64,000 nt of DNA from NCBI GenBank assembly GCA_026075535.2, contig AP026538.1, positions 9,424,001 through 9,488,000 of the forward strand. The letters run 5' to 3'. The position numbers and the translations under genes were made by a program. Of the stretch, positions 1 to 10,034 are shown one piece after another. The notes below the pieces were generated by a model. It worked only from the letters and a program-made list of their open reading frames with translations. It was not told where the DNA came from and did no database searches. The DNA is from Tricholoma matsutake. Taxonomy: Eukaryota > Basidiomycota > Agaricomycetes > Agaricales > Tricholomataceae. The first letter of the stretch is position 1; every line of letters starts with the position of its first letter.

Positions 1-76
1 GAAATGGATTCATTCTCTGGGGATTCAACTGACAAGACTTCAAAGCGGTTATGGACAGGCAGTGAGGGCATACAAT

Positions 77-1231
77 TCACTCACTGTGAATAGGAAAATC
101 CTGCTCCTCTACAACTTCCAACTTAATCTCCTCTGCAAGTTGATCCTTCGCTTCCTCAACATCTACAAGCGCCAACAAATCTTGCAGGAGTTCGTCTCGT
201 CCCTCGGGGGTGAGCATGCAGATATCCTGACGATGGGGACACACTCCAGCCCTGTGTCCAGGTTCCCCACAACGGTAGCAGAGATCCAGCTTACGTGCAC
301 GGCTGTGGGCTGCATCAACATCCATTGGTACTGGGACATTGACGGCTGGTGTGGGAGTTTGACGAACAGGAATGGGGTTAGGGTGGGGGAGGCTTCGATT
401 GAAGGTGTAGGGCATATGAGTGGTAGTTGGAGCACGGAATGCAGCATTAAACGCCGCATTTGTGAGTCGGTTCTCGTCACAGAGTGAAGCAGCTTCATAC
501 CAAGCAAGGATATCATCATCTGCTGGGCGCCCTTCCAACATCTGTGCAATCTGGTCCTGAATTTCTTGGTTGAGCCCCCGTCGGAACTTCACCACCACTG
601 GTAACCCACTCCCATATCCTGCCATGTCCACCAAATCCTTGAACTCATCGATATAGTCGTCCACGGATCGACGTCCCTGGTGGTAAGCAGATGACTCAAG
701 TCGTGTCACTGCTCGGTGGCATTCATTGAGGGGGCAGAAGTGGCGTATGAACTCAGCTCGAAAGTCACCCCAAGTGGAGAAAGGTAGAGAACTGAGTTCT
801 TTAGTTTGACGTAGGATACGGTCCACATAGAGATAGGTGCGTTCAGATTTCATGTATGTGAAGGCCCAATAAATTTTTGCAGCCTCATCGATGAATTGAT
901 GTGACTGGAGACTAATGTATAACTCACAGGAATTAAGGAATGCATGTCCCTGTGCACGTGCACCATTAAATTTGGTGGGGGGGGACAGTTTGATCTGGGC
1001 ACGTTCCTTAGTGGACACGTTTGGCAAAACGTCGTTGTTGGGTGCGCTTGGAGTCGTAAAGGGGGAACTATTGGTTGTAGGGTTAGCCTGGAGGGTCCTA
1101 ACGAAGTTTTCAATCATAGATTTAAGCGAGTCGATTTGTGCGCACATTCCGGAAACATCGCTTTCAAGCGCATCAAAGCGTTCTGATGCGTCCATGTCAC
1201 TAGGGAGCGCGTTTGGCAAAAATGGCGGCAT
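77..1231 (-). CDS. Gag polyprotein of Gypsy family 1, intact
   Basis: A 384-residue capsid/nucleocapsid protein of an LTR retrotransposon, which packages the element RNA in cytoplasmic particles. An N-terminal coiled-coil-like segment (residues about 12-45) is followed by a retrotransposon gag domain with the motif WGDFRAEFIRHF near residue 155, and near residue 320 one CCHC knuckle (CYRCGEPGHRAGVC). The acidic C-terminus ends just before pol, which starts in another frame, as in copy B. It starts at an ATG about 130 bases inside the LTR boundary. There are no internal stops, whereas copy B has two TGA codons and a poly-C frameshift in the same gene. It is transposon, not host, coding sequence; whether it is expressed is unknown. 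Confidence 0.9.
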   Translation of the reverse strand: MPPFLPNALPSDMDASERFDALESDVSGMCAQIDSLKSMIENFVRTLQANPTTNSSPFTTPSAPNNDVLPNVSTKERAQIKLSPPTKFNGARAQGHAFLNSCELYISLQSHQFIDEAAKIYWAFTYMKSERTYLYVDRILRQTKELSSLPFSTWGDFRAEFIRHFCPLNECHRAVTRLESSAYHQGRRSVDDYIDEFKDLVDMAGYGSGLPVVVKFRRGLNQEIQDQIAQMLEGRPADDDILAWYEAASLCDENRLTNAAFNAAFRAPTTTHMPYTFNRSLPHPNPIPVRQTPTPAVNVPVPMDVDAAHSRARKLDLCYRCGEPGHRAGVCPHRQDICMLTPEGRDELLQDLLALVDVEEAKDQLAEEIKLEVVEEQDFPIHSE

Positions 1232-1362
1232 AATAAAGGCGAGATTATCTGGAACGGTGTGTAGGGACTCTGTGGAGCTTTGGGAAGCATCGTCCAGTCC
1301 GTACCTGCCTATCTTGGGCAGTGCATTCGCGATTTTCGGGCCTTAAGGGGAGAATTTTCTAC

Positions 1363-1788
1363 TATAAGGGCAACCTAAGCCTCTAGCAAAGGGAAATCCA
1401 AAGTTAAAATTATGCTACATAATACAGGCATTGGGGACACACCTAGCAAAGGGAAATCTGAAGGGAAAACTCTAAGGATCCCCTTGCTGATGCCCAGTAT
1501 ATGTGAAGACGACAAAAATCAAATATAACCTAAAAATAGAAAAAGGCGGAGATAGGCAGATCAAGGCCACCAAATGACATCATACCAAGGGGTATGTGTC
1601 GGAAAGGGTACTCCGCCTCTAAATATAAAAGTGTCAACATGTACAAACATGATAGCAAGGGAAAATTAGTAATAAAATCCGGAAAAATCATAGAAAATGA
1701 AGAATAGAAGGAAATGAGGTGGGGAAAAATATAGGACGAACATAAAAAATAGGAAAAACACACAGGGCACCCCCCTAGTCCCCTTACA
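1363..1788 (-). repeat. 5' LTR of Gypsy family 1 copy A
   Basis: 426-bp LTR, the same length as both LTRs of copy B (32305-32730 and 37928-38353). Read on the minus strand it begins TGTAAGGGGAC and ends CCCTTATA, a near-perfect short terminal inverted repeat (TGTAAGGG/CCCTTATA). A TA instead of CA end is shared by all three copies. Confidence 0.92.
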
Positions 1789-1792
1789 ATAA

Positions 1793-2548
1793 TTATAGAA
1801 GCAATGCTTCATGAGAAAGGTGGCAAGTAGCAGATGGGAATGTCAAATGTGATGCATTACATGAGGGAGTAAGTATGAGGTATTTCATGCCAGCACAACA
1901 CAAAATGTGATGCATCATCATAGATACTGCAGTACTGAGCAAATCACCATGACTGCCAAGGCAAATGCAATGCATCATGGCAGATGTGCGACATGTAATG
2001 CATCACATATGAAAATTGAATCATGCTGAAAGTGATGCATTACACCAGGAGGGGAGAAAGCAAGTCACATTGAATGTGATGCATTACATCAGAAGACTCA
2101 GGAGTAAGTAATGTATCACAGGTACTGGGCTGCAGTACTGAGTGAATCACCATGGCTGCTGAGGCATGAAATGCAATGCATCATGGCAGATATACAACAT
2201 CTGATGCATCATGATTCACAGACAGAAAGTGAATCATGCTGAAAGTGATGTATCACACCAGGAAGGGAGAAACCAAGTCATGTTGAACATGATGCATTAC
2301 AGACAAGGGAGTAAGTGATGCATTACATGAGAAGGGTAGCTACTTATGAGGTATTGCATCACAAGCATATGCATTACACCAGACTCGGAGAAAGTGAATC
2401 ACATTGAATATGATGCATTACACAAGAGGGAGTTAGTAATGCATCACAGGTACAGGGTGAATCAAGGGCACAAAGTGATGCAATACATGAGGGGGGTAGT
2501 TACTTATGAGGTATTGCATCACAAGCATAAAATGTAATGCATCACAGA
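1793..2548. repeat. ATGCAT-rich imperfect repeat array
   Basis: About 15 copies of a palindrome-cored motif, (T)GATGCATTAC or AATGCATCAC, occur in 750 bp at irregular 20-90 bp spacing. Larger imperfect duplications are also visible: the block around 1930-1980 recurs at 2131-2190, and the block at 2310-2370 recurs at 2470-2530. No credible coding frame crosses it. It abuts the Gypsy LTR on the left and the inverted repeats on the right, so it may be the subterminal region of the neighbouring element. No function is assigned. Confidence 0.75.
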
Positions 2549-2853
2549 ATGTAAACATTGCTATGTGAACTGTGTTTGAAGTTTCAATCTGGGTCCAAAA
2601 TATGAATAGCGACAGTGGAGTGGGGTGAGCTGTGAAGCACAAACCTACCCAACACCAAGTTTTCAAATGCAAAATGCATCAACTGCTCATATAGCAAATT
2701 CTACAGATGTTGATCTTGTTGGCCAGTTTTGAATACAGGAAGGTTCTAAGGCTGGAAAGATATGTTGAACTTGAGCATGTTGATGAGGTTTCTGCTATGC
2801 TGAGATCAGGATGAGGGATATGTAGGCAGTCATGGTGGTGGACTCAGAAGACA

Positions 2854-3560
2854 TAACAATGTACATGGGATTGCCTTTTTGGATTGACAGCTTTGTTGAC
2901 CTTTATATATTTGTATTGGGAGAGGATTGAAGAATTAGACCAAGGCTTTAGAATTATAGTGGCAATGCAAGGTGTTATAGGCCCAAGGCATCAATCCAAA
3001 ACAGTGAATATTGGGCAGCATGGAACATCAGTTCACATCAGTGATGAATTTTTTGGGGGAAAAAATCAAAACATGACAGAGTATTACTATATATGGAAGG
3101 AGGGGTGAAAAAAAAGGTGAGTTAATGTCAGTTTTTCCCATTCCACCACCCCCTTGTGACCAACATCCCATCATTTATTATTGCTGTTGAGCTCAATCAT
3201 AATAGGTAACTGTGTAACCATCTATATACTGTATAACTACTGTGTACACCACATTGAGGCCCAATCCCTATACATAAACATATACAGTATTTCACTCACC
3301 TTTTTTTCACCCCTCCTTCCATATATAGTAATACTCTCTCATGTTTCGATTTTCCCCCCAAAACATTCATCACTGATGTGAACTGATGTTCCACGCTGCC
3401 CAATATTCACTGTTTTGGATTGATGCCTTGGGCCTATAACACCTTGCATTGCCACTATAATTCTAAAGCCTTGGTCTAATTCTTCAATCCTCTCCCAATA
3501 CAAATATATAAAGGTCAACAAAGCTGTCAATCCAAAAAGGCAATCCCATGTACATTGTTA
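2854..3560. repeat. Inner long inverted repeat (arms about 268 bp)
   Basis: Positions 2854-3122 pair with 3294-3560 as a near-perfect reverse complement, separated by about 170 bp. Ends read TAACAATGTACATGG and CCATGTACATTGTTA. Each arm contains the same short open frame (start MTALLTFIYLYWERIEEL), which is a by-product of the duplication and not a gene. The left arm starts within 6 bp of the end of the outer left arm, so the two structures share a border. Arm differences are few (for example CATGG versus CACGC near 3021/3393). Confidence 0.87.
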
Positions 3561-4336
3561 CTTGTTACTTGCTTGATATCCGCCTATGCTAACTAGAGCT
3601 AAGGACATGCCTCGACAGACCCATATTATGGACACCTCTTCAGATGGCAAACATATAAGTAGAAATAAAGGTAGGTAGTATGAAGTAAGGCAGATATGAA
3701 ATGCTCAGTCGTGGGTGCATCAGAAACCCAATGGGAAAAGCTACTGGCTGGCAACAACCACATAAGAAATGAAAAATAGAGGTTAAAAATTAAGGAATGT
3801 GAAGTGAAAGGTGTAGAAACATTCAACCCAACAGTGTGAACTGGACTGAACATGCACAGTATGACGTGGCTGGGTGATGTGGCCATCTGTGAGCATATTG
3901 AGCGATTGTCGAAAGGGTTAAAAAAGGAAGAGTGTTCTTGAATAAAATGAAAGCATAAACACAATAGCCTGGATTGAACAACTGTCTGATGGTGGACTGG
4001 CAAAGTATGATGTGGCTGGGTGACATGACTGGGTGACGTGGCCACGAGTGCGCAAATTGAATGAGCGTGTTGAAGAATCAAGGGCAAGAAGTACGTGGTG
4101 AGGCATAGCGGTCAACATTGGGAGGATATGGGTAGTGGTTGATAAATGGTTTATGTGGGTAGGGGATGGTGATAAAATCAGGCTTTGTTTGCATCAACGA
4201 CATGGGTCGCCAATTCATGCACTGCATTTAGACAGTGAGGCCTTCTATAATTTAACAATGCGACAGGCAGCCACTCTAGCTGGCACCGGGACAACAGAGC
4301 AACAATTTGAGGGAGGGGCGGGTGGTGATGGTGGTG

Positions 4337-4337
4337 G

Positions 4338-4372
<35 letters not shown>
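4337..4372. repeat. (GTT)n microsatellite
   Basis: About twelve consecutive GTT units immediately inside the right arm of the outer inverted repeat. Confidence 0.95.
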
Positions 4373-4674
4373 ATGTCTTCTGAGTCCACCACCATGACTG
4401 CCTACATATCCCTCATCCTGATCTCAGCATAGCAGAAACCTCATCAACATGCTCAAGTTCAACATATCTTTCCAGCCTTAGAACCTTCCTGTATTCAAAA
4501 CTGGCCAACAAGATCAACATCTGTAGAATTTGCTATATGAGCAGTTGATGCATTTTGCATTTGAAAACTTGGTGTTGGGTAGGTTTGTGCTTCACAGCTC
4601 ACCCCACTGTCGCTATTCATATTTTGGACCCAGATTGAAACTTCAAACACAGTTCACATAGCAATGTTTACATT

Positions 4675-6376
4675 ACGGTATGATGGAAGAATGATTTTCT
4701 GATCAGGCTTGGTCCTAGTGCATGCTACTTACAAGTAGTATTATAGTTAATCTACCATCACAGAATATAATGTATGCTATTTAGAGGCTATTTGGAGCTA
4801 TCTTACATCTGGGTCATATTTTTTTCAACCTCCAGCTGCTGAGTCCGGTGGGAACCCCCTACCCATGGTTTGGGATTCCTGTTCTGCCACCCCCTTGGTT
4901 GGTCATCCTGTCACCCTCGAGCATGCACTGGTGTGTTGGATAACTAGTTTTGAATAGTATTTCAACTGTGTATTATATCAAGTGTATATCTGTTTATTAA
5001 ACAGTATATAGATGGTTATACCATTTAGACAACTGTTTATGTATACTTGGCCTTTGAGGAGTATACATAAACTAAACAGTTGGAGCCTTAGGCATGCATA
5101 GGATTTCAATTGGGGTTTCAATAGTCATATGCATATTAATCACACTGGTACTGAGCCTGTAATTTTAAGATACAGGATGCCTTGTACATACATGTAGTTT
5201 GAATTTTTACATTGATATCTTGGAATTCAACCTATGTCAAGAACACCAACATTTGAAACAACCAATTGTGAGTTGAACCTCTCGCAAAACCACCTGACTA
5301 TTTCTACCCTGAACAATCACTTGATATCAGGTTGATGTGTCGAAGTGAATAGCAACCTAATGTAATTGGTTGTTTTGATTCAACCTAATGAACAACCTAA
5401 GCTAAGTTGCTGGGTGATTTTTATGCTAAGGTTAGTTGAATTCCAACCTTAGTTAACCGCATAGTGATTGCGCTGTATGCATCCGACTTGCATATGCAGC
5501 AATTCCGTTTGACAATTACTTGAACATATAAGTATACTAACTACGTAGCAGGAATCGGAACGTCAGTCGACTGATGCCGGCTAGTACCTACATACGAAAG
5601 GCTTCTCTTCTACAGTATCAAATGTTTATCAAATGTTCATGTTCGCGATTCATACGTTCAAATTCGAAGTCGAATCTCTCGGCCGTCGACCTCGCCGAGC
5701 CTCGCTTATTGTTCTTCCTTTGCTCCTTTTACCACGATGGACGAATTGGGTCATATACATGTGCTCTATAGAGCAAAGTGGATCCCTCTGTCAGCAATCA
5801 GTTATTGCGCTCATAGGTTTGTTTTTAATTGATCAACCTAGCAATCATGACGTGTACCATCTTGCAAATGACTGGCGTGTTGAATCAATACCCACGTCTG
5901 CCAGCAAACATTTATGGGGACGGACAGCGAGAGATGGCGAGGAAGAATGAATGGCGTTTGGCAGAAAATTACATAGTACTTAGGAAAATTGTAAACATTA
6001 TAAGTGTCAGCAACTTGGCGCGCGCCGCCGACAGGACGGCTTGCTAACGTCCGGAGTTCACTTTCAGTCGCATTTCTTTTGGCATTTTTCTGGCCTTCCC
6101 TTGGCCTTCCCGTCAGCAAGCTATCGGGCATGGCGTTTCGTTGCCGCCTAAAAGCGCCTAAATCGATAATCCGGGTCAGTGTTGCGGCACCGATCGCTCA
6201 AGGCTTCTAAACTGCACTCGAAAACCAAACTCTATATCAGACGACCATGCTTTCGAGGGACATGGTGTAATTTCCCAAGTGTTATCTATTTCTCGCGCAC
6301 TCTATTTCTCGCGCACAACTCACGACTCACATCTCCATTTTCTACGGACTGAATATCAAGACTCGTTCAAGCTGGA
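4675..6376. other. Intergenic, no gene recognised
   Basis: AT-rich sequence with no convincing coding frame. A small inverted repeat (AACTGTTTATGTATAC at about 5031 with GTATACATAAACTAAACAG at about 5061) could form a hairpin. Direct and inverted copies of AACCTAA and TTGGTTGTT lie at 5230-5460. The last few hundred bases should hold the promoter of the hydrolase at 6377; no clear TATA box was identified. Confidence 0.6.
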
Positions 6377-7550
6377 ATGGACAGTATCGTCGTTCACGAG
6401 GATGGCACTGAACTCCACTATCTAGACAGCGGCCCACCCTCAGATATCACATACCCGACCATTTTTGCAGTTCATGGCATCGCATTCTCTAGTCGTTCGT
6501 CCTGTGATGTGTTACTCGCTCCTCTGCTGATTCTTTTCGCAGCCATCTTCCAGAGGGTCTCTGCGATCTCTCGCAATGCGGGCATTCGCTTTGTTTCCAT
6601 AAATCGTCGTGGATACAAGGGTTCAACTCCACTTCTTAAGACCGATCTCGATATTTTTACGCAAGGAACAGATGTTCAGAAGGTTGAATGGCTGAAGAGT
6701 CGAGGTTTAGAAATCTCCAATTTCATGAATTCCTTTATCGTGCGTGAAAATCTTCCTGCGATTACTCCTGAGGGGAAAGGAGGCTGCGTCCTTCTCGCAT
6801 GGTCAATGGGCTCCTGCTTCACTATGCCCGCTATTGCCTACATCAGCGATCTACCGTCACCCGTGCGAGCCCGCCTTGCTTCACACCTTCGCGCATACAT
6901 CTTGCATGGTCTGTAAAGTTGCTTTGTTTTGTGCAGAGGTAACCTGACATTACTTCAGAACCACCGGCGATGGCTCTTGGTTTGCCCACGCTTCCCAACC
7001 ACATGCTTCGGCTTGGTCCTCAGATATCACAAGAGGCGAAGTCACGCATCTTGATCAGTTGGCTCACCTCCTACTTCCAGCACAGTGGTTTCACTACTCG
7101 TGATTTTCACGGTCTTGACGCGGCTCCTTCCATAATGCGTGTGCCTTCATTGTGGAACATGTCTTTGACCGAGGCCACAGATATAATTGACCCAGGCCCA
7201 TGCAATACATTCGATTTCCCACTCCTTTACAGCTTACAATCTCAGGCAAATGCTATTTACAAAGCTGTGATGCTTGACGGAGCAGCCAGAGACGAACTCC
7301 CACATATGAAAATCTGGTTGGCCGTTGGGGATGCTTCTGTGCCGTTTTGCGTTTCCGTTTTGTGGTATGTTCAGGATGATGATAAAACTCATGGTGGCAA
7401 TGTCAACTACAAGGTGTTGCCTGGCAAGAATCACTTTGTGAGTTGTTGTTCTACACCACCTCATTTGCGTGGCTAAGTCATTTCGGTTGTAATAAGGTCC
7501 ATTGGGATGAACCCGACTTTGCTGTAGACACATACATAGAAATGTTGTGA
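6377..7550 (+). CDS. Alpha/beta hydrolase-fold protein, 4 exons
   Basis: A 338-residue alpha/beta hydrolase, a serine esterase or lipase-like enzyme of unknown substrate. Proposed exons are 6377-6494, 6543-6908, 6959-7437 and 7497-7550, with introns of 48, 50 and 59 nt, all GT-AG; the phases join exactly. Seen: an oxyanion-hole motif AVHG near residue 32; the nucleophile elbow AWSMGS (Ser after residue 130), an A-x-S-x-G form; an acid candidate in WLAVGDASV; and the catalytic His in GKNHFVHWDEP just before the C-terminus. No signal peptide is seen, so it is probably cytosolic. It lies alone between repeat regions, has no internal stops and no sign of the CpG decay that marks the neighbouring transposons. 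Function beyond fold is not known. Confidence 0.9.
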
Positions 7551-8385
7551 TTATCAGCACAGTCAATCGGAAGGCTATGTTTGATTTAATCCGGATGCTT
7601 TCACATGCAGAAGTCTATGATTTATCTTGCTTCGAGTGCCATTCAACCCGACAACTTAGGAATGATTCACAGAAACGACAGATAGGTAAGCTACAATGTA
7701 CCAAATAATATGGTCTATTGAATGCATACAGTGTATCAAATGATACGGGTTAGGTGGATGCTGTCGAATGCTCTCATAGTATGTATAACATGTACTAGTA
7801 TCAAATCAATACACTTTTACAATTCTTGCTTGTGATACACTATGAAGAATGTTAATATACAGATCAGAGATAGCATTGGACATGGTACTCAGCAACAGCA
7901 ATGGCAATGGCATCGGCATCAGGCTAACGGTCTTGGTATAGATGTGCATAGGAGACTGTATGGCCTAGCTATGGGCAATGATGCAATAATTTTCTATGTA
8001 GTGCAGACCTACCAAACAGGATCAGCTTGCCAACCCGATTGGTGTTGGTCAATGCTGCCGATGCCACCTAAGGAAATTTCCTGATGCCAAAGGCTATATA
8101 GTGACATGTATGATAAATGCCTCTTTTAGCAATGATTCATTTGTTGTAGTATGCAGACCTATGAAATGGGTCAGCACTGGCACTGGCAGAAATTAAAAAT
8201 TTACTGACATCGGCAGCAGCAGACGCATAATACAGACCTTCATGAAATCAGAAATTGGCATCAGAATTGAGCACGGCACTAGCACTGGGATTAGGGATCG
8301 GGCAGAAAATGTTTGGTGTTCCAGAAGCACCAACAATTATTACTACATGTACATGTATAGAATATGTAAATGAAATAAATGAGAA
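7551..8385. other. Intergenic with degenerate GGCATCGGCA-like repeats
   Basis: No gene recognised. From about 7860 to 8300 there are interspersed motifs such as CAGACCTA followed by GGGTCAGC or GGATCAGC (near 8007 and 8155) and runs of GGCAATGGCATCGGCATC, suggesting an old low-complexity or SINE-like repeat. No tRNA-like promoter boxes could be established. Confidence 0.5.
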
Positions 8386-8781
8386 TCATCCATTGTCTGT
8401 AGTGTCCATATCATCAGAGCCATGCAACCAAGTGTCATCAACATAATCAAAGTCTGCATGAGTATAGATGGGCAGCGTGATGCGAGAAGGAGTGGGGTGC
8501 TCTATCTGGGAGGTGCTGGGGGACCCATCACTAAAATTGTCCTCCAAGTCAGAATCGGCACTGGCATCATCAGCATCGGCATTGGATTCACCCCGAGGTC
8601 CAGTAGAATCTGTCTCTGATGATGAGAGAAAAACATCTGCTGCATCAGACATGGTGGCAAAAGCTGATAGGGGATTTGAGGGTGGAGATGAAGAGGTAGA
8701 ATCATCGAGGTAGAAGTCAGTGGCATCAATGCCAGTTGGGGGCCTTCCACGGGAAGGGGATCGAATGCATGCAGTCGGCAT
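8386..8781 (-). CDS. Hypothetical acidic protein fragment
   Basis: A 131-residue open frame rich in Ser, Asp and Thr (for example SDLEDNFSDGSPST, HADFDYVDDTWLHGSDD). No domain is recognised. Its first dozen or so codons lie inside the truncated Gypsy family 2 3' LTR, so that start is an accident; if the frame is real it is the tail of a larger gene cut by the LTR. The long stop-free acidic composition is the only support. It could also be a low-complexity transposon remnant. Confidence 0.3.
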   Translation of the reverse strand: MPTACIRSPSRGRPPTGIDATDFYLDDSTSSSPPSNPLSAFATMSDAADVFLSSSETDSTGPRGESNADADDASADSDLEDNFSDGSPSTSQIEHPTPSRITLPIYTHADFDYVDDTWLHGSDDMDTTDNG

Positions 8782-8900
8782 GCATCGTGTGTGTGTCTGA
8801 TGTCAAGGACATGCCCTAGGCATGAATCAAGGGGTGCCTCCTGTCTGGAGGGGATCGTCGGGTGCATCGGGTTCCATGAGTTACAAGGAAAATTGTAACA
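8742..8900 (-). repeat. Truncated 3' LTR of Gypsy family 2
   Basis: 159 bp matching 16231-16389; on the minus strand it begins TGTTACAATTTTCC right after the polypurine stretch GCGAGGGGGTAA. The match stops abruptly at 8742, leaving unrelated sequence to the left, so most of the 3' LTR has been lost. The four differences from the 5' LTR are all CG versus CA. Confidence 0.9.
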
Positions 8901-9290
8901 TTACCCCCTCGCTATGGTTGAAAGTTCCACACTTCGACCTAAATCTTCGTCTCTCCTTCGTGGTCTGATCGGGTGTGGTCTGGTTATGTGGGTGGGTCGG
9001 GGTTGAGGGGTACGATGGAGGAATAATTCATGTCCGAACTCAGACCATAATCGGGTTCTTTGGGTTCGCGCTGCCCTAGGTAGCAGTGTCAAGGAGTCGT
9101 TGGTATCATTGAAAGGGGGTCGTTGCAGGATGGCGAATTCAATGTCTGTAATCAGGGGTTCAGGTTCTGTTTGGAAGATGGCATAGAGGCAGAATGTGAA
9201 GGTTAGGGCTGCCGCTGCAGCCAGGGTCGTGCCAACGATGATGGCGAGGATCGTAATCCCTGTGAGCATGGGTATGTCTTGTCATGCCAT
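8901..9290 (-). CDS. ORF4 of Gypsy family 2: small membrane-anchor protein
   Basis: An N-terminal hydrophobic segment (ITILAIIVGTTLAAAAALTF, then CLYAIF) is followed by a hydrophilic Arg/Pro-rich tail; 122 residues from the ATG at 9269, or about seven more from the ATG at 9290 if the TGA at 9284-9282 is a mutated CGA. The stop TAA is part of the polypurine tract and touches the first base of the 3' LTR. It is in the same frame as pol and ORF3. Position after pol and the single membrane segment recall the env-like slot of some Gypsy elements, but there is no signal of a fusion protein and no homology is claimed. It could also be chance. Confidence 0.5.
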
Positions 9291-9308
9291 CGTCTTGAGC
9301 TCTGCCTT

Positions 9309-10034
9309 TTAAATCCTTCCATATGGCTCCCCTGTCATGTTTCCCATCGCGTTGTCATCAAAATCATCATATCCAGAGTTAAAGAAGAGCTGCTGTCTCT
9401 GTTCGGCTTCTCTTTCATCGGTCTCTCGATCTTTCCGAGGTTTCTCCAGGCAGTTCATCCTATAGTGTCCAGGGCCTCACTGTTTGCAATACTTGCAAAC
9501 ATATCATTGGCAAATCAGGCCGAAGTGGCCTATCTGTTGGCAGATGAAACATCTAGCATGTCTCATGTGTGGGGTAGACCAAGGTGGTTGGGTGGTCTTC
9601 GGTTCGGGTTCGGGGGTGGTCAGATCAATTATTTTGGGTGCCCTAGGCACTATCTTTGGGTTCTTCGTAGAACGAGAGGAGCCTCCAGAGGGAGCTCGTC
9701 GTTTGTCTCTGTCGCTCTGCTTGCTGAATGGTGAGAGCGAGGTTGGTGGTCATCTGTGTCGACCTAAAGGGGTGTGAGGTCTCTCCTCAGTCATTCTCGG
9801 TCTGTCTGACCGTGGTGCAATCATCTCCTGGATCGTCTGTTTGATCCCCAGGGCAGCTGCATCGTTCATTGCTTCTTCTAGATTTCGTTCCATCTGCTCA
9901 ATAGTGCTAGCATAGTAGAAGCACATCCTGGCCAGATGGTATCTTGGTGGATTGTGGGCGAGGTGAACGCGAAGGGCATCAGCGTTCAATCGGTTTCATA
10001 GGTAGTCTCGGGTGAATCGTTGTTCGGCAGGCAT
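9309..10034 (-). pseudogene. ORF3 of Gypsy family 2: CCHC zinc-knuckle protein
   Basis: A 241-codon frame beginning MPAEQRFTRDYL and ending at a TAA (9311-9309), interrupted only by TGA codons at arginine-like positions. The N-terminal half is helical (YHLARMCFYY, EQMERNLEEAMNDAAALGIK). Near residue 180 a canonical knuckle CFICQQIGHFGLIC (CX2CX4HX4C) is followed at once by a second cluster with spacing CX2CX6HX4C; the C-terminus is charged. It follows the chromodomain in the same frame, separated by a single TGA at about 10083, so it may be a C-terminal extension of pol instead of a separate gene. Two knuckles suggest nucleic-acid binding. Similar helical-plus-knuckle proteins may exist in agaricomycete genomes, but this was not checked. 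Confidence 0.7.

Larger units (their letters stand above)
1..1788 (-). mobile_element. Ty3/Gypsy chromovirus family 1, copy A (5' part)
   Basis: Left-edge fragment of an LTR retrotransposon on the minus strand: 5' LTR at 1363-1788, leader, complete gag at 77-1231, and the first bases of pol at 1-76. Its LTR and gag match the complete plus-strand copy at 32305-38353 nearly base for base, which fixes the family and orientation. The rest of pol and the 3' LTR lie outside the window, so its target duplication cannot be checked. Gag is uninterrupted here but broken in copy B, so copy A is a reference for the unmutated codons. Confidence 0.93.
2549..4674. repeat. Outer long inverted repeat (arms about 310 bp)
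   Basis: Positions 2549-2859 are the near-perfect reverse complement of 4368-4674. The arms begin AATGTAAACATTG and end ACATAACAA on the left. The spacer holds a second inverted repeat (2854-3560) and about 800 bp of unknown sequence with imperfect direct repeats of TGTGGCTGGGTGA near 3865 and 4010. No transposase is encoded and no matching target duplication is visible at the outer ends. It looks like a non-autonomous DNA element with long TIRs, or a palindromic duplication. RNA across it could fold into a long hairpin. Confidence 0.85.

Noticed and set aside
1793..2548. CRISPR-like array
   Set aside because: Spacing is irregular, repeats are degenerate and palindromic, no cas genes, and the genome is eukaryotic.
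2884..3530. Two matching 60-75 codon ORFs at 2884-3108 and 3339-3530
   Set aside because: They are the same sequence on the two arms of an inverted repeat, with no domain.
9279..9777. Plus-strand ORFs of 97-151 codons in the Gypsy 2 3' region, and similar frames opposite other genes
   Set aside because: They are antisense shadows of the zinc-knuckle and pol frames; no domains or splice signals.
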